Positions 34,867 to 47,100 of a stretch of DNA of 64,000 bases are shown here, piece after piece. Made by a program: the position numbers and the translations under genes. Numbering within the stretch: position 1 is the stretch's first letter; every line of letters starts with the position of its first letter. This DNA is from Lineus longissimus. Lineage: Eukaryota; Nemertea; Pilidiophora; Heteronemertea; Lineidae. The notes below the pieces were generated by a model, which was not told the origin of the DNA, did not search any database, and was given only the letters and a program-made list of their open reading frames with translations. The stretch covers positions 6,651,001 through 6,715,000 of the forward strand of contig NC_088308.1 in assembly GCF_910592395.1 (NCBI RefSeq), given 5' to 3'.

Positions 34867-37800
34867 TGATAGTGTTTTTTTTACCGCGGGTCGCAACTTT
34901 TCGAACCGCCGCTCCTCATCAGATCGTTCTCATTTTGTGAATGATGATCATAATAAGTCACATTTCAGGAGACCTTTTTTAACAGTTGCCTCACTGTGTT
35001 AAGGTGGTCATTTTGTTTTGTGTAGTTGGTCAAAGTGTACGTAGACGAGCTAAATCATTATTCACGAGAGAACGATATTAGGAGCAGTTCAAAACGTTCG
35101 AGAAAATCACAAAGATCAATCCTGATAAAGCCTGCATTAAATAGCTTTTGGGCGGCACGAAGTTTGAGTATCATCACAGTGTCACGTGTTCAACATTGAC
35201 GAATGAGAACGGGTGGCTAACCTCCTGTCTTAGGTCAGTCCAAATAGCAATCACGAAACGGGCGGTCGTGAAGTCTCAACGGCCGTAACGTCGGAATACT
35301 AGTACCCAATCGCCAAATTTTGGCCGCTTTACCGCAAGAGGTGCTCTTCTGGCAAGAGGCGAATTACTTACTTTATTTTCTTCGGGTTACTGAAGGTAAA
35401 TCCTTTCCCTTGGTATATGCAGCGAGCCGAGCTCATTGATTGCTTTTATGGAATCGTTCCGCCATCTATCTTGCCGCTATTCAGCTGAGATATCAAGCAG
35501 TACGTTGGCTTCTTCAGGATCTCAATGCTTTTGTGAGAACAAGAAATGATGGGTTAGGCCAGCTTCGAACAGATGGCGATGGCTACAATCACGATAATGA
35601 CGTGACTTCATGGTGATACCCAGCTAGGAAAAAGTGTGAAGGCGCTTTCACTTTTTTTCACCAACCGATAGCCGTCGATACTTCCAGTTTTGATAGGTGA
35701 CAGTTGAATTACAATCATACCATTTCTTACAGAGGGCATTTCAAAAAGCTGTTGAGATATTAGTCGTCGGTTCAGCGCTGATCTATATTTTCATTGATGA
35801 ACATTTGCTTATTTAATAAGGGGTTTCTTCATTGATCGATAATGCATGACACTATGCATCACCCGAGTGAACGACTCCAATTTCAATTCGAAACGATTTC
35901 CTTCCTCTCTCCATTGAATATGAGTGGAAGTATGTTGGTGGGTATTCTATCACTAGTACGATTGATTGGAAGAATCGACCGCTCAGCGTTCACATGCAGG
36001 TGTCTCCGAGTAGCCATTTGCAGATCCTACCTCATTTCCGGTTGAGGGTCATGTGACCTTTAGATTCCGGAGAGCAAAGTGGCTTGGAAAGGTCACGCTC
36101 ATAGAACATGGATAAGTACAAATACTATATCCACTTCAAGAGAGAAAACGTTTTAGCTATTTCAGCTGTTCTTCTTAAGTAGAGAGAAAAAAGCCCAACA
36201 GTTGAACACAGTGAACTTCAAAGTCGAGATTGGGACTCTTAAACACCCACTCTTCCATAATTAGACAAGCATTCCCATTTAAGAACTGATTTAAACCGAA
36301 AAACTGTTACATTTCCTAGCCATTTCAAGCTTTTTTGCATGCATTGCCAACCACTCCCGAAATGAGGTACATTTATTGTTTTCACTAAGTACAGAAAGTG
36401 GTTTATTGTATGTATGCTTTTGAGACTGTAAATATCCTTTGAGTAAGAATCTGGAGGCCAGTGCGTATCGATATCAGTAATGCATTACTGACGCAAAGAT
36501 TCTTCGCGTCTATTTGAGCCATTTTTCTCATTGAAATATTTTTTTCTCACCATTTATATTAGACTGTGAAGCGCCCCAATGGTAAACGAAATTATATATT
36601 GCGACCTTAGTGTTTATGTTGACACGGTTTTCGAGTCTCTTAAACTCAAATCATCAAACTTATTGGTGATTGTAAGCGTCCAATGGTCAAACATATAGTG
36701 AAATTCTAATTACGCATTCAGCGCAACTGACCAGTCTTTGTCGCTGTCTATTAGTGATGAACAGTCAAGGTTGTCATTAAAAAAGTCGTAGAAAACAGTG
36801 TAGATGAGGTCGTTTGGTATTATTCGATGGCGATGAACGGGAATTCCCAAAAGGCGTAATCAGTGCCCTAATGTCTTTTGCGTAAAAACTAGGCAAAGGA
36901 CTTTGTATTCCCGACGCGATTCGCTGTAACGCGCCTCTCACTAATTGGCAAATGCATTTGCGCAAATGACAAGAATCAGTTTCTTCGCACTGGCACGTGG
37001 GTGACGAGCAGTTGATCACACCGTCAAATAGCGAGGGGCATATTGCGATGAGGATTTTTCTTCGTTTGTATGCAGTGCGGTTCCTCCCATTGTGCGCACC
37101 ACAATTTCACCATGTTGTTACTTTTTTCTTTTATTTGCAGAGAACTAATCGTCACGATTTTAAATGCAGCACAGAATTCTCCAGAGACACAATTAGTAGG
37201 TTAATGTTTGTTGCGGTAAAACTTGCTGAGCAAACACGACGTCAGGTTGACATAGCTTCGGCATTTCCTGTTCAGTTAGAAAGGTCGATGCGTTATAAAA
37301 TCTAAAGATCGTTTTGCATGTCGTGTAGAATGAATAACACGACCTATTGTTTGCACATAGAGTTGTAGTCGATTACAAACCTTGAAGCAATGGTAACCCT
37401 TGTCACATGGGTAAGGTTACGGCGATGTCTACGACAAGAGTTAAGCCTAAAGTTGAGTTTGCACCGAAGTCGCGTCGTCACATGTCACTATTTATGCCTG
37501 AACATAAATATATTCGATTTGTTCATCATTGGGTTTGAGCTTGGGACATGACTCAGGAAACGTGACATCTACGTCAACTTAGCCTAAGCGGCATTTCGTC
37601 AGCATGCTCAGATAATCATTTAGTGTAAAGTTGTCTAAGTTATCAAGTATTGCTGATGCGACAAACAACAGAATTCACATTAGGTATAATTGTAATATTG
37701 AAAATCGTGACAATGGTTCTGATTACTCATGCTTTTGAGAATAAATGCCCTTTGGCATGACACTATGACCTTAAATGTAAGCCTTGGATACTTTTGTCTC

Positions 37801-38842
37801 AAATCCCCTCCAGCTTCTCAAGGCGCACATCAGCCTTGGGCAATTTCCCGTTTGTCATTATTTATTTATTGGACATGATAGAGAAAAATGCAAATCGAGA
37901 ACGGCTGGCATGTATAAAAACTAGAAAAGGTAATCCTTGAACCAGATATCCAATGTTTCTCACCCTAACATAAAAAAGTGGTGTGTACATTTTGTTGCAC
38001 CTCAAGGTACAGCGTGGAGAGTTCGTGTGATGTTTCGGAGCTTGTCCCCTCACGGTGTCCTCTCGCAGTGCCTTTCTTTGGAGATATATCTGTCTCTAAC
38101 CAACAAAGGAAAATTAAGAGGGTCACATGGATCGACATCAACGTATGTACGCATTACACTGTCATTAACCTATGTAGGTACGATATTAAAAGTTAAATGT
38201 CATCAGTGGAAAACGTTGTTCCAATTTTATAGGCACTCTTCCAAAATTTCTCCTAGGAACCTTCCATAAGTCGTCTGTCTTGAGTGATCTACGTGTGAAG
38301 GAAATGGTTGGATTATGGAGCTATAGTACAAATGTAGTAAAAATGTATTACATATTTAATGAAGACACTAGGCACATACACTAGTTCTTTCTATGGGTGC
38401 AGCTATCATGTACAATTACATGTAGGCTGATTGCTACTCCGCTAACAAGAGTGAGTCGACGACCCGTACATCTACCTGGTGCAGGCTATTTTCATCTACC
38501 GTGTGGATCTCCTGGGGGCAGTAATTTTACAACCTTGAGACAAAGACGAAAAAGAACAACATATTCAAAATGTTAGATTTATTTTGTATAGTACAATCAT
38601 ATATGTTATGATTTTAATTACAAACTGGCATTTCGACGCACTAGTCCTACATTTTAACCCGTATAATGCCCAAGGCAACATACATTATTTTTTAGCTTGC
38701 TTAAAGATGCAGTGAATAAAGCCCGCAGAAGAAGTAGAGGTATCAGATTGCACACTTCGGTGTTAGGTAGGACTAACATGTTACGACCACTGACATTAGG
38801 AAGTGAACTAACCAACCGGAAGCATCCATCTTCTTGAAAGTT

Positions 38843-39097
38843 AGACGTCTTCGCTGGTATATGGACATGTTGTCCGTATGGTAGAAGATCGTAACTCCCC
38901 AAGAAGCTGTTGAACTGGCGCCCGGAACAAGTTGGTGGCAAGAGGAGAAGGGGAAAGAAACGTGTCAGGTGTAGCGAGAAGATGCTGCCGCTGGTCTTGG
39001 TGAAGACTTGATAGAAGCTGCCAGTGACAGAAGGCAATGGCGAAGGTCCCTCGCTCTTAAGATGGCTTCTACCATCATGTCGCATTTAAGCAAGTAA
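38843..39097 (+). pseudogene. Non-LTR retrotransposon reverse-transcriptase C-terminal fragment
   Basis: Read on the plus strand across frame changes, the segment gives RRLRWY, GHVVRMVEDR, PKKLLNWRPEQVGGKRRRGK and finally EAASDRRQWRRSLALKM before a stop at 39095. This order (R.RW.GHv.RM...p..l......G.R..G...., then DR..WR) is typical of the end of LINE-type reverse-transcriptase ORFs. It has several frameshifts and the rest of the element is missing. Confidence 0.75.
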
Positions 39098-40111
39098 GAA
39101 CGGTGACTCTATGATCAAGGTTTGTTTATGAGAATTACATTAATTTATGTACATGAGATAAAAAGGGACATGTACGAGTAGACATGAGTGCACATTGTAC
39201 ATGCATGCATACATAATTACATACTGCTTTAGAATGATGTATCTCATACTAAGAAACTTATTCAATAGGGGCCAGTCATGGTGAGTGTTATTGCCGAGAC
39301 CAAAAAATATGCTATAAATGTAAGATAATGAATTTAGCAGTAAAGAAATCGTCCCTTTTTGATAGCAAAATTGTTCCACATCAAAATCATCGTGTTGAAG
39401 CTCTAATTTAGCTGCAATGAAATGAGCTGTTGACAATAATTGTTTTACGCAGATTCTTAATTTTGGGCTTTTACAAAATGCTAGTTATAATTTCTAAACT
39501 GGCTATTTACTAGAATTTAGGAATAGGTCTGGCAAAAAGGTTAAATGAAAACAAAATCCAATGTACAAAAGGTACGTACTCTGACTTTAAATATCTGCAC
39601 CTGAAATAGTGAGTTAAGGACCTGAACCATAACTGCTGCATAACAAGCTGTACCAAATGTCTACTGCTGATTCTAACTCGTTCTTGATGGGTTTAATGAA
39701 ATATTGGGTATGTAACCGAAACAAAAACCATTGTGAAACTGTGAAGAAAAATACTGAGTAGCACTTTCCGCCAAGGTTTTCTTAAACAGCCTATAAATAT
39801 TGTTACTGGCGAATGACCATTGAAATAGCCACCTACTAAACGTAAAGTTACATTAAAGGGGTTCATCTGTTTGGTACTTCTGACCGTGGTTCGAGGCGAC
39901 CGTCAACGCCATCTGGCGCCAGAATCTACCCTGGTAAATGTATCTATACGCATATTTTTGAAACTATCGTATATTGCATAATGTAAATTTGGCATACACG
40001 AGTTTTAACTGTCAGGTATGCTTTGTAAGATTCTGGTACCTCTGGTGACGGCAAGGTGAACCATTTCAAGCCACGTCACGACCAAGAGTCCCTGTGAGGA
40101 TGCGGAATTGA

Positions 40112-40639
40112 TTAGTCGTAATACTCATGAAGATTTTCAGTACTTATGTTAGTTACGATTTCACTCGGCCCAGGTCTGCCAAGAACCGTATATTGTCTTC
40201 TAGAAGCTGTCACAACTGTATCCTTCGGTTTATATGTACACACATGATGGGTATGAATAGATGGCTGGTTCGGCGATTTGCCGTTAGAGTCCACTGCCGT
40301 CTCGGCAGTAAGGCTATTCCGTCGTGCATCACTGTATGTCGGCTGCTGAGAATTGAAATTGAACGCCATGCTCATTTTCAACGCGTCATATTTAACGCAA
40401 GGAAAGCACCGCAACGCTTTCCTAAAACCGTTCCTAAATTTCTCGTTCATCCAACAATATATGATAGGATTATAACAGCTGTTACTCATGGATAGCCACA
40501 AGCAGAACACCCAGATGGTCGGCATACCCGGAAGGTTATAGATGGCGTTGTCTGTCGCGTCCCCGAGGATGGTGATAAGGTGAATTGGGAGCCAGCAGAG
40601 TGCGTAGATGACCACCACCGTTATCATCATCTTGACCAT
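40112..40639 (-). CDS. Neuropeptide GPCR exon 2 (segments 6-7 and tail)
   Basis: Starts MVKMMITVV after acceptor GTTTCAG, carries CWLP and NPIIY, a CFPC palmitoylation-type cysteine pair, and ends STENLHEYYD before the stop. Confidence 0.93.
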   Translation of the reverse strand: MVKMMITVVVIYALCWLPIHLITILGDATDNAIYNLPGMPTIWVFCLWLSMSNSCYNPIIYCWMNEKFRNGFRKALRCFPCVKYDALKMSMAFNFNSQQPTYSDARRNSLTAETAVDSNGKSPNQPSIHTHHVCTYKPKDTVVTASRRQYTVLGRPGPSEIVTNISTENLHEYYD

Positions 40640-43600
40640 CTGAAACGAGAATATTTGAAATAACAGATTTTACAGATGCGTTTATGTGACTGACATGTCA
40701 GTAAGGGCCTTATTTCACTCGGGCGTTTTCCGAGGGTTCGCTACTGCGGCATAGCTCCATAAATTATTTGGTCAGTCATAAATCGACATCGAAGACGTTT
40801 GAGGAGACTCTTAAAATGTATTTGTAAAAACAAAATAGTTATTTCTACAATTTGATTTAAGAAGTGCACACCACCAAGCTATTCAGACATCACGTCGGTC
40901 ACAAATTCTATTGACGTGATCAGAGTAGTGAGCCCCCGCGAGCAGATAGCTACGGATGTGCATTACCGGTGGCAGCATGCCCACGGGCAAAATGATAAGA
41001 CATAATGTCGCAGTTCTATAAATATGCTTTATAGTTTCCCCGACATGTTGAATCGGTCAGGCTGAAACGAATCGCGAACACTATGCTCAAAAGGGCCAAT
41101 TTACATCTCCTTCAAACGGTTTTCTTAAAAATGCGTCTTTATACATGTTGTTCGAATCTTCATATTCAGTACATGTGGAATATAGAGTTTTTTCAAGGAA
41201 ATGGTCATGACAAACTTTGAGGCCTTTCACAAGCTAAAAAACCTTTAGGAATTTTTCATTTCTCCGAGAGCCTCGAGAAGGTGCACGTTTGTGGTGCTGA
41301 AAAGCCAAAACAATTGTAAGAGTTCTACCTTGTCCATATTCGCGTCGTGCTTTTTTTACTTCTGTATGATATAATAACATCCGTTTGGCATTTCGCTCTG
41401 TGCACTTGCATTTTTTCTCAATCGTACTTAAAATAATATTTCTCTGCTCTAAACATGATACCCTTGATGCAGACACAGAGAAGGTCATTATACTCGAGTC
41501 GATATTGTTGATGCGATAGTCATTTATTATGACCTAAGATCAGAATGAACGTTAATAACAGGGATTACACCGCATTAACGTCCGATGAAATACTACGTGA
41601 TTGATTAATTAATTTCAACAGTATAGAATGGTATAACTATTTTTTCGATTTTTTGGGCATTTTAGCACCGGACTTTTACGGTAAACTCTTAGTCCGTTAT
41701 TTTCGAAAATGAAAAAAGTGCCTTGACCCCTTCAAAATGTTTTGACAAAAAATGCCGGCGAATAACTGGTAAATGAATTTGAGTCACAACGGTCGTACTC
41801 ATTGTTCAAGAGGACGTTGGTGAGTTCGAATCCAACCTCAGTGCAGCACATTGTCGTTTTTTAAGGCGCAGCAAGAGAAGGATGCGTTGAACCACCACCT
41901 TTAGTGGGAAAGCGGTAAAATTAATCAATCTATGAAATTAATCAATCCCTGAACATTTTTAATCCCTATAGCTGAAATACATCATTAGAAGTGACCGTAG
42001 GCTTCCAACGTGTTTTGGAAAAGCCCCCCCCCCCCCTTCCCATCTGCAAATCCTAGCTACGCCTTAGTCTTGTGACAATCCAATATTTTTATATAACGAC
42101 GGCATTTCATAACCGGATACCGATTCGTCTCGATGGCGTATTCGTCTTCATCAGCGCCAAGTTTAATGACGCCAAGATTGTCATCACCTGCACTATAGCA
42201 GTACTGAACATGTTCAGGTGAATCTGCAGATGGCTGGACCAATAATGACAAAGGCATTTTAAAGCCGACTATCAATTTTAGAAAAGTTTCTATGGGGCAT
42301 TTAAAAGTCGCGGACAAGACTAGTATCATGCCTAAATGTGAAAATCTGATCCAGGATCACAGCTTCCTCTGACGAGGTTCCTTAATGCCGATCTACCGGC
42401 TTCTCCTATAATCCATCCTTCAAGGGAGAGACCTAAGGATTGATATTCCCCGCCCGCGGTAAGTCGGCATATACGTTCCCTCAATATGCATGGGCTTGGC
42501 GAACAAATATTGACACCGAAGACGAAGGTGCTGAATTGACATTATTTTAGACCGAAGGGATGGACTTAGTACCACAATGCACAGTGACTACGTGACGCTA
42601 CATCTTGCTTTACTAAAAACCTTAGCACGAAGCCAGACTGACTAGAACCACATTCTTGCAGTTGCTTTGTGCCTGCCAGACAGCTTTTGCCTTAATGGAA
42701 AATAAACCACTGGTTCCACCGGCAAGTTTGTTCAGACAACTGCATACGACATGAAACAAAAACATTTCAAAATAATATCAGATCTGGCTTAAGGCCTAGT
42801 CTTTCAATTTCAAAAGAATCCGCGTCGTTTAAAGAGGCGACCAAAAGCCAAAACGAATGACGGCGTTTCAGACCGAGAGAATCAATTATGAAATGTCAAA
42901 TTAGATACCGCCTGGGGTAGCAGAAGACTCAACAAAGCTGTATTTGGACACCGCACCGTGCTTTTTGCTCTAGTTGCTGTTGGCCTCAGGGCGGCAGATC
43001 TTGGTTTTGCAGTCTCACCGTGTCCAACTTCAAGATATCAGTCAGAGCCATGCCATATCTCAGTGTTACTGTCTACCAAGGGGACACACGACACTTGGCG
43101 ACCATCGATGTTGGATACTTGTACCATTTGATGGCATGTGTAAAGAACTGATTCCACCAGTGTTTTTTTATGTGGACGCAGCCGCGGCAAAAGCATACGT
43201 GGCTCCTATACTGAATTACCAAATACTCGTTTGAGCGAAGGGAAGTTTTGCCGAACGTTCTAGTTGGATCTGACACATCATTATATTTGCCTGATTTTTC
43301 TCTTTATTACCACTGATTTTCAGTAGTGAGAGACTTCGCGCTTGATTGCGTATGTGTTTGAAAACACAGAATGAAAAAACATACTTACTCGTCTTTTACT
43401 GGAAGCTATTCGTTGATCCCGCTTTGCCTCTGCCTCTCCTGGCGGCCGCTTACCCCAGACTATAATCCCTATCCACGTATATGTGAATACCAGCACAGAT
43501 AATGGAAGAAAATATTGTAACACCAGAATAGCTATGCTATAACGTAGTCTCTGCTCTTCGTCGGGCCAAGCTTCTTTGCACCAATAAAGTGTTGGGTCGT

Positions 43601-44144
43601 GTTCGAAACGTTCTAGTCTAGACACTATAGCTACTGGCAGTGATATCCCTAAGGCAACAAGCCATATTAATATGATTGTTACGACCAACTGTTTCATAGT
43701 CATTCGTTGCCTCAGGGGCCTTGTGACTGCTATCAAACGATCAAGGCTTATTGCTACTAGGGTCAGCGAGCTAAGGAAAACGCTAACCGTTTGGGCATAC
43801 GTCATTATAGGGCACATCGCTGTACCGAATGGCCAATGAGCCAGCACTATGTTAGATATAAAAGAAAAGGGTATACAAAGCACCGCCATGATGATATCGC
43901 TTATGGCCAGATTTAGTAGAAATAAATTTGTTATCGTTTTCATGTGTCTGCTAGAGGTAATGATGTAACACACTATACCATTTCCTCCTACTGCTAACAC
44001 TATGATTAGGGTATAGAGCACCGAGAAGGTAGCCTGAACGGAGATAGGAGGCGCAATGTCCCCACCACCGCCGCTCATGTTGCTAAATCCAGTCTGGTTC
44101 TGGGCGATCAGCAGTGACGTATTTTGCATATTTCCATCCGCCAT
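40112..44144 (-). CDS. Rhodopsin-type neuropeptide GPCR (NPY/RYamide/luqin/tachykinin-like)
   Basis: Exons 43389-44144 and 40112-40639 join in phase 0, giving 427 residues. The N-terminus has NTS, NQT and NMS glycosylation sites. Segment 1 has GGNGIV, segment 2 NLFLLNLAISD, and the loop-1 side WPFG..MC supplies the conserved Cys that pairs with LYWCKEAW. The segment 3 end reads SLDRLIAVTRPL (DRL rather than DRY), segment 6 ALCWLPIHL and segment 7 NSCYNPIIYCWMNEKFRNGF. The KRR/MVKMM junction and the FCLWLSMSNSCYNPIIY segment favour invertebrate NPY-, RYamide- or luqin-type receptors. The start at 44144 (MADGNMQ) gives a normal N-terminus; an in-frame start at 44192 is possible. It would sit in the plasma membrane and signal through G proteins. 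The ligand is not known. Confidence 0.93.
40640..43388 (-). other. GPCR intron
   Basis: No exon seen inside. A C13 run (42024-42036) next to GGCGTAGCTAGGATT on the minus strand (42042-42060) resembles the ends of C-run-bearing miniature elements. A tRNA B-box-like GTTCGAATCC lies near 41824. Confidence 0.6.
43389..44144 (-). CDS. Neuropeptide GPCR exon 1 (segments 1-5)
   Basis: Codes residues 1-252, ends after IASSKRR at donor GTAAGT (43383-43388), phase 0. Confidence 0.93.
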
Positions 44145-47100
44145 TTTGAAAGATTTGATAATCCTCAGATTCTTACATATCCCTCGATACAAGAAACGAA
44201 AACAAATGTCGTAATCCTAGCGGTACTCATCTTGAAAATCTCCTCATCAATTTCGTTATTCCAGAAATCTGTTTTGTTGGGATACAGACATTGTGAACCT
44301 TGTACAGTTCTTTCAAATATCTTTCCTTCTCATTTCCTTTGAATAGAAACAACTATCCACTGACTAAGCTTCACTCCTAACGACTATCAAATGTTTAATC
44401 AAAATCACTGCAAGCAAGAAAGTTCGCCATGAAAAATGCACAACAGCTAAACCGTCATAAAAGCAACACTTTACCCCAACTAACTGTATTCCCCAGTTGG
44501 TGCTTACAGTAATTGCTTATCAAAAGACATCTTGCATACCGCCAAGGGGTTATTGTCTTATTATCTTGAAAATGCAGCAAGTTGTGCCACAGAATTGGCT
44601 TTTGTCTCCCCAGAGGTAATTAAAATCCGCCGGGCACCATCACAAATATTAGCATGATATTCATTTCACTTTAGCAATCGTAAGTATTATCAATTTTCTA
44701 TAAGGTTACTTTGTACATCCTCGCCGTTTCCGAAACGTCGATATAATAATGATATTATTGCCAAGTAACAGAGTTACTCTCTATCGTTCCTTTTTAATCG
44801 CATCCAACCCGTCTATTCCTGCCTTTGGTGTATAATTGTTGATAACTTTATAATATCTTTGATATCAGATATTTCAATACGTCGAATTTGTGACCTAGAT
44901 TTTCGAAACGGATGATAATCAATTTGGCTACTAGTATTCATAATTCACATATCCAGATAATCTCATTCGACACACGTTAATCCAATGGATAGAGTCGAAT
45001 GAGATTGCATGGCGACTTTTTAATTTGTCAATACAGGCCACTCATACAATACCTATTCTTCGACTGGCTCTGAGTGTCTGACTCGAGTTATCAACAGCTG
45101 TACAACACCAGTAATTTGCTCCCTTCAAGCCGTCGAAAAACTCCGTTTGAGTCGAGCTGCTTTTTTATATTTGATCAAGCACTTCGAGCCATCCAAGAGG
45201 CATCCCTTGATTCAATAACATTTTTTCTACTCCATTTGTCACGTCGAATATTATCCATGTTTATAATCGCGATGATACCTGGTCTCTGTCGTTAAACCAA
45301 ACATGACAAACTCGCATTCTTTCTTCTATATGGCAAAGGCTGACGAACTGTAGAGACGTTCTTTTCAAAGATCTGATTGATATGTCTAGTCGGCGTAATA
45401 CGCGGATGAATTGACGTCACATCTGAAAATCATAAAATTTATTGATCATCATGAAGACTTTTTCTACATGTTAATCTTTTTTTAGCTACCGCATCCGTCT
45501 GTACATGTACGTTGAGCTAAATTTCGCGAGGCAGCTGGCAGTTGTGATGGCTGTATCGGACTTCATAAAAAAAGTTCTAAACTTTAAGGGTTTAAATGCT
45601 CTGGTAGATAATGAAAAATGCTTCTTTTCACTGTGGTCGTCATTACACATACCTCATCGAACCCTAGTGGACAATACTTACTAAACGATTTCTACTGCTG
45701 CGAAGATGGTCGTGTTAGAAAAATCCTTACTGCAGACATGTCCCCGGGATTTTTGCTACTTACACTTCTGACTGAGGCGCTTAGAAAATCAGAACATGAA
45801 CACTGATCACTCCGATCACTTCGATTACGTCAAGTCCTTAATTCCGTCGACTATCAGCTTCTTCGCCCGGAACTGCAAGGTTGATTTACTCATCAGATGC
45901 TGGTTTCATCGCGCAAGTGAATCACCTGGGAGTGTTGGCGGAAGCTGGCATGTGCCTCGGGGATCGCATCTAGAAAAAGATAATGAAGATGGCTTCGTTA
46001 GAGAAGCGTGTTACAAACGTAGGAATAAGCTATGGAAAAGGGAGCAGGCATGGTTATGCAACAGATTAACAGAGAAACGTCGATGGGATTTTATCCCGAC
46101 CTTCTGATTGTTATTTGTCCTCGAAGGACAGTTTTAAAATGAAAGCGCGCAATTACAATCGAAACACCAAATCTCACTGCTGCAACCAGTAAATGACTCA
46201 AAAATGTACATTTTAGAACCTCGTGACCTTTTTTTCTGGATAACCCGATACATGTCTGTAAATGACTTTTTGACTCGGATCGTGTGTTACGACATTCCCA
46301 AGACAAACCAGACCAGCGAGTCGCTAATAACATTTCTTCTAATGAGAAACTCTTGTTTGCCAGGCTAAGCGGGCTAAGCGCTCGCTATTTCCTTTCATTC
46401 TCCTCCTTCCAAAGCAACAAACACGTATTTCTTCATGTAACTGTTGGTCTATTTGCTTTTCTTTCACTTGTTACAGCGGGGCGGGAAATGAAGCCAGGAA
46501 CGGATCACCTCCCTGCATTCAAAATAGCTGTCCATTTCTAAGGACTGGGAAGCAATTAATTGTTTATTAACAGGATCTTAACCAGACCATGTCCCGGAAA
46601 TATACAATGCTTAATTCCAAAACTCTCTTGAGCGCTATTATATTTCACACAAAACACTAACGCAATAAATCACAGACAACATATAAATAAGGGCAAAAGG
46701 GTGCGCAGAAGGGTCAAAGAATCATGCACACGGAATCCCTTAACTAGGAATTCCAGTATACTGTGCGAACGCTTTTAAGCCGGTTGAGCTGCGCCCGTTC
46801 ACAAAACCTATCTTATGTACGTTGCATCTGTGCGTAGCAGACGCGCATCAACTGGTAACATAGCGTCGAAACAGTAAATTCATTCATCAAAAACGGCATC
46901 CCTAAAAACATAAGGACACCTGCATCGCCTAAACAACTCACGATTGCAGGTTGTTGCCTGGGTCAAACCGCCTCGCCAGCAGGCTGTCATCTTTGCATAG
47001 TTAATCCCTGACGGAACGCCAGAAGGCATGTGGAGTTGACTAATGGGCAAGGCGTTCACGTGACCTCGACACGATGAAAAAGATACCAGCAATCCCTCCT

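Larger units (their letters stand above)
34320..40111. other. Intergenic region between the tetraspan gene and the peptide receptor
   Basis: Holds a short AATTTAGT-type repeat (34827-34866) and one LINE fragment (38843-39097). I see no exon with family support. Confidence 0.6.

Noticed and set aside
38654-39085. 143-codon minus-strand ORF
   Set aside because: Antisense of the LINE reverse-transcriptase tail, which gives recognisable protein on the plus strand.
41800-41850. tRNA-like B box (GTTCGAATCC)
   Set aside because: No convincing A box or cloverleaf; too little for a tRNA or a SINE call. The same applies to B-box-like strings near 51855 (minus) and 63484.
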